Assembly (NCBI GenBank): GCA_024867545.1
Contig: JANFNE010000053.1
Coordinates: 372,001-436,000, forward strand
Source: Phytopythium helicoides
Taxonomy: Eukaryota > Oomycota > Peronosporomycetes > Pythiales > Pythiaceae
Direction of reading: 5' to 3'
Length of the DNA stretch: 64,000 bases
Within the stretch, counting starts at the first letter, position 1. Every line of letters begins with the position of its first letter. The notes under the pieces are model-generated. The model saw nothing but the letters and a program-made list of their open reading frames with translations. It was not told the origin of the DNA and made no database searches. Positions 60,768 through 64,000 of this stretch are shown here, in pieces. A program made the translations under genes and the position numbers.

Positions 60768-61551
60768 GAGCAGAACTTCCCGGTCCGCACGAGCGGGTAC
60801 GAGATGGCACGCGGTGGTGTCCGACTCCACGAGTCACATGAGCAGCCACGGCGGGAACTGGGAGCGGCCGATGAGATTCGTGCTCGTGGCGGACAGTAAA
60901 CGACATCGCCTGGGTGACGTTGAGATGAGTACGAGTGATGAGGATGTTGAGGCTGGCGAGGGTAGCAGTCTGGGGTGAACGAGCCTGGCAGCTGTTCGGC
61001 CACCTTTTGATGATGGTGAGGTACGAGTACGAGCTGCTGATGCAGGACGAGCAAGAGTTGATGATGAGCACGTTTATGACGAGCACGAGTTGATGATGAG
61101 GAACGAGTGCAAGCTGACGAGGAGGAAGAACGAGTGCCAGCTGATAACGTCGAGGGACGACTTCGGGCCGATGGTGCTGAGCGACGAGTACCAACGGACG
61201 AGGGTGTCGGGGGATAAGCGGTAGCTAAGGAGGTCAAGGAGCGCACACGAGCTGCTGGCGCCGAAGAGCAAGGACGAGCAACTTATGGCGACGAGGATGA
61301 AGAACGAGGTGATGAAGATGAGAGACCTGTTGCCACCGGAGTATTCTTGGCGACACTTGCCGAAGAACTCGCGCGATACGATGATGGGAGTCGGGCGCGA
61401 GACCTGTCGGATCTACCTCTGCGTGGCAGTCCGGGTTCCATAGTAGAGCGATTTCGAGACTGTAGGTGTCTTACTACTTACTACTAACTGCGCTCCAAGC
61501 CTAAACCTGCTGTATAACTGCTAACAGCACACGTGAATCTCTAATGTAGTA
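60768..61551. other. Low-complexity region after the gag relic, no gene supported
   Basis: The sequence is rich in GAGCACGAG/GACGAG-like units (about 60930-61310), giving long but meaningless frames on both strands. No pol domain can be read, so the element's pol is deleted or far diverged. The last ~100 bp adjoin the hAT gene's 3' end and contain TAGTACTACTGTAGTA-type sequence. Confidence 0.4.
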
Positions 61552-64000
61552 CTACTGTAGTAGCGATGCAGTACTGCTTTCGATCTCCTGACGGTTTACT
61601 CGGAGCAGAAGCTGCTTCTCCGCGCGGTCGTTATCTGTCCGTGATCGTGAAGGTGCCATGACGATCCCAGCCGTGGAGAAGACTCGTTCTTGGTATGCCG
61701 TCGACGATACCTTGCCGAGCCATACCCTAGCAAGAGTCGAAATCGTTGGGAACTGAGGCTCTCCTACTTCTCTAAACCAACGCAGAATATCCACTCTACT
61801 GAGCTCTGGCAAATTCCAGCATAGCATATCATCACCCCTCTTAAAGCACATTGTCTTCGACAGCACAGCTCGGTCAGCTTTGGGGTCCTGTGAAATAGCA
61901 ACATTGAGCCATTCTTCTTGAAACACCATCCAACGTTTTAAGTCTGCAATAGCCTCTCCTCTCAGTTCGGACTCTTGAAATCCAACTTTCGTTCTAGAAG
62001 GAACTGGTGCACCAAAAAACACAGTGGGAGACACGGTCGATGCTGTTGGTGGCTCCAAGATCCGCTGTTGCTTGGACTGAGTAGGTGATGAGATGGTGGT
62101 GAGCGTTGGCTCTTCGTTGAGTCCCTTACCACGAAGACGCATGTGCTCGGTGATGATTAGATCCTCGGCTTGTTTGAGTAACTTTTCTCTATGTAAATTC
62201 AGGCATCCTGTACCGTCGATAATTGCAGAGGCACAGTTCTTGGTTCTAGGGTCGAGAAGAAGAGCTACAGCCTCGTGAATAGATGGTGTAGGAAAGCGTT
62301 CGTGAATTTGTCCAAGGCATCTCGCGAGACAAGTTCGAGCGGGCTTTGACAGGGAATCAATACTGACATCCTCTCGCTCATGTTGATCTTCTGCTGTTGG
62401 CCCACTGAGCGATGGTCGCATGGCTAAGCATCTGAATGACTTGCACTTCAATTGCTGTTCAGCCATTGTTCGGTACAGCACCATATATGACGCGACTAAT
62501 GTTGATGACTGTACATGAGATAGAGCAAGCTCAGCCAAGTGCTGGGTGATACCTTCCATCTCTCGAACCAGGGTCCACTCGCTGTCTGAGATATCTATGA
62601 ACGGGTTTGAGGTATCCTCCTCCATGAAATAATACTTCATTGCTGTGTAGTTCACGATTGAGCGCCGCATCAACCGGCATGTCGACGCTACACGTACATC
62701 AACATCGACTAATGGCGCGATGCGAGGCAGGTTATGAGCTTCCTGTATCTTCACCAGTTTGCTGGTCCTCTTTGGTGTTGAGAAAAAGTTGTTTAATGCT
62801 CTTAGTTTCCGCACAATTGCCACTCCTTCAGGTAGAGCTCCGCCAGTTGTCACTACTTTCCGTTCACCAATGATAACCGTTCCGTCGTCGTCTTGCCTTG
62901 TTGACTTTGTTGTCTTGACGTTATCTTTCAACCCAATGGCATAGCTGATACAGAGATTCAACAAGTGCATTCGGCAATCCTCCTGGTCTGTCTCTTAGAA
63001 GTAGTTCGCGACGGCACGAGCACTAGCTGTGGTATCGGACATCGTCCACCGTGAAAAGTCTCTAATGTTAATGCCGTAGTGCTCACTGCTGCGATTCTCA
63101 ATTAGTAACGAAACATCGCGACTCGTATGGCCGTCATTCTTCACTGATGCTAGCAAAGCAATGTGACGAAAGCGCCAAGAGTGGTCGATAAAGGCCACAG
63201 ATGCACCAATTACGCCAGTGCTCTTGTTGCAGGTCCAGGCATCGTGTATCAGCGTAAGGAACTTCATGCCTCCCAGGTGATGGCTCTCTTCATTTAACAG
63301 TGTGGAGACTGCAGTCGTGAACAGCTTAAATCTCCCCTCGGTAGAGTCGTTGTAAGTGTCTCTAGCCAATACTTTTTGCTGTGTATTGCCGCTAACCACC
63401 CGTATCATATTCTGGAAAGCAGTTGTAGTCACCGTGTTGTATGCAAGCCCATCGTCAGTTAACCACTCCGCGATCACTGTTCGAATCAAACTGCCCGATG
63501 GTCGAAAGTACCTGTCAATCTTCTTTTGTCTCTTCTTCAACGGTCGAGACGTTTCTCCATCAGAATCATGCTGCTTTGTTGTGATGCCAATGGTTGACTC
63601 GTCTTTTTCATCACCATCCCCGTGGCGCTTTCGTATATGCTTCGAGAGTTCATCATGGCTACGACTTATTGCTGCCGCTGCTCGATCTGTAGCTGAATTC
63701 AAGGCTGCGACAGCAGCAGGATGCGCTGAATGGCGTCGACGCAGGTGTAAAAGTACGTTGGACCCATTTGAACCGCTGCAAACAGCACGTTTCCATGCAT
63801 TATCGCGTTTGTGTCCTCGCTTCGATACTTGCTCAACGCAGAGGAGACACAGATGCGAACCAACGCTTTTGCCGTGATGAACCTTCTTTTCTAGCACATA
63901 CACCACCTCCCACATCTTGTGTCTGCCAGCGGCATACTTGAAGTACCGTACATCCGCTGGTACCGTTCGTCTACATACAGCGAGTAGTCGTTGAAGATTG
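61552..64000 (-). mobile_element. hAT-family transposase gene with one in-frame stop, 5' end beyond window
   Basis: On the - strand the frame is open from the window edge through the ATG at 63915 to a TAA at 62997-62995. It continues in the same frame to the TAG at 61554-61552; without that stop it would be 787 codons from 63915. The N-terminus has a BED-type zinc finger (CLLCVEQ ... LHLRRRHS, about 63840-63730). The middle has the hAT core (FLTLIHDAWTCNKSTGV). The C-terminus has the hAT dimerisation domain (FPTISTLARVWLGKVSSTAY, ERVFSTAG). Upstream of 63915 the frame still reads VRYFKYAAGRHK with no stop, so the true start may lie outside. Terminal inverted repeats were not identified. Confidence 0.85.

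Overview
This is eukaryotic sequence from an oomycete, most likely Phytophthora or a close relative. The genes are GC-rich with few, very short introns (65-87 nt; donors of GTGCGT/GTGAGT type). The families are typical of oomycetes: expanded GT61 glycosyltransferases, START-FYVE proteins, WRKY19-like CCCH-box zinc proteins, and Ty3, hAT and FLYWCH/MULE transposons. I ran no database search; every assignment comes from reading motifs and joining exons by eye.

Positions 1-39,500 are gene-rich and built around a glycosyltransferase family 61 cluster. Nine copies are present: five on the + strand at 543-13,656 and four on the - strand at 24,709-35,794, plus one decayed fragment near 6,315-6,500. 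They read as type II membrane proteins with divergent N-terminal stems and a highly conserved C-terminal catalytic half. In at least three pairings the catalytic half is far more alike than the stem, which suggests gene conversion. Single-copy genes lie between them: a secreted membrane-anchored GIN-like repeat protein (2,392), a predicted N-myristoylated protein (6,760), an eight-exon SAMHD1-type HD dNTPase lacking the SAM domain (14,090-15,967, -), a ~1,080-residue protein built of about ten copies of an unrecognised helical repeat (16,505-19,886), two START-FYVE proteins (21,100 and 23,407) and two WRKY19-like zinc proteins (32,913, intronless; 36,881-38,061 on the - strand, four introns).

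Positions 39,500-64,000 are transposon territory. They hold a 71-bp perfect hairpin palindrome (39,569), a broken MULE transposase (39,834-41,280, -), a 14.5-kb Ty3-type LTR retrotransposon with nearly identical 989-bp LTRs (43,572-58,060), a gag-only relic of a different Ty3 element (59,019-60,767) and a hAT transposase gene with one internal stop that runs to the window edge (61,552-64,000, -).

The large retroelement is the most unusual object. It has three + strand ORFs, each shifted -1 relative to the one before. Its pol has a degenerate first RNase H and a second RNase H with all four catalytic acidic residues, then an integrase with a C-terminal chromodomain. Between pol and the 3' LTR lies an antisense 848-codon ORF with a coiled coil and no recognised function. 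The LTRs differ at one base in 989, so the insertion is very recent.
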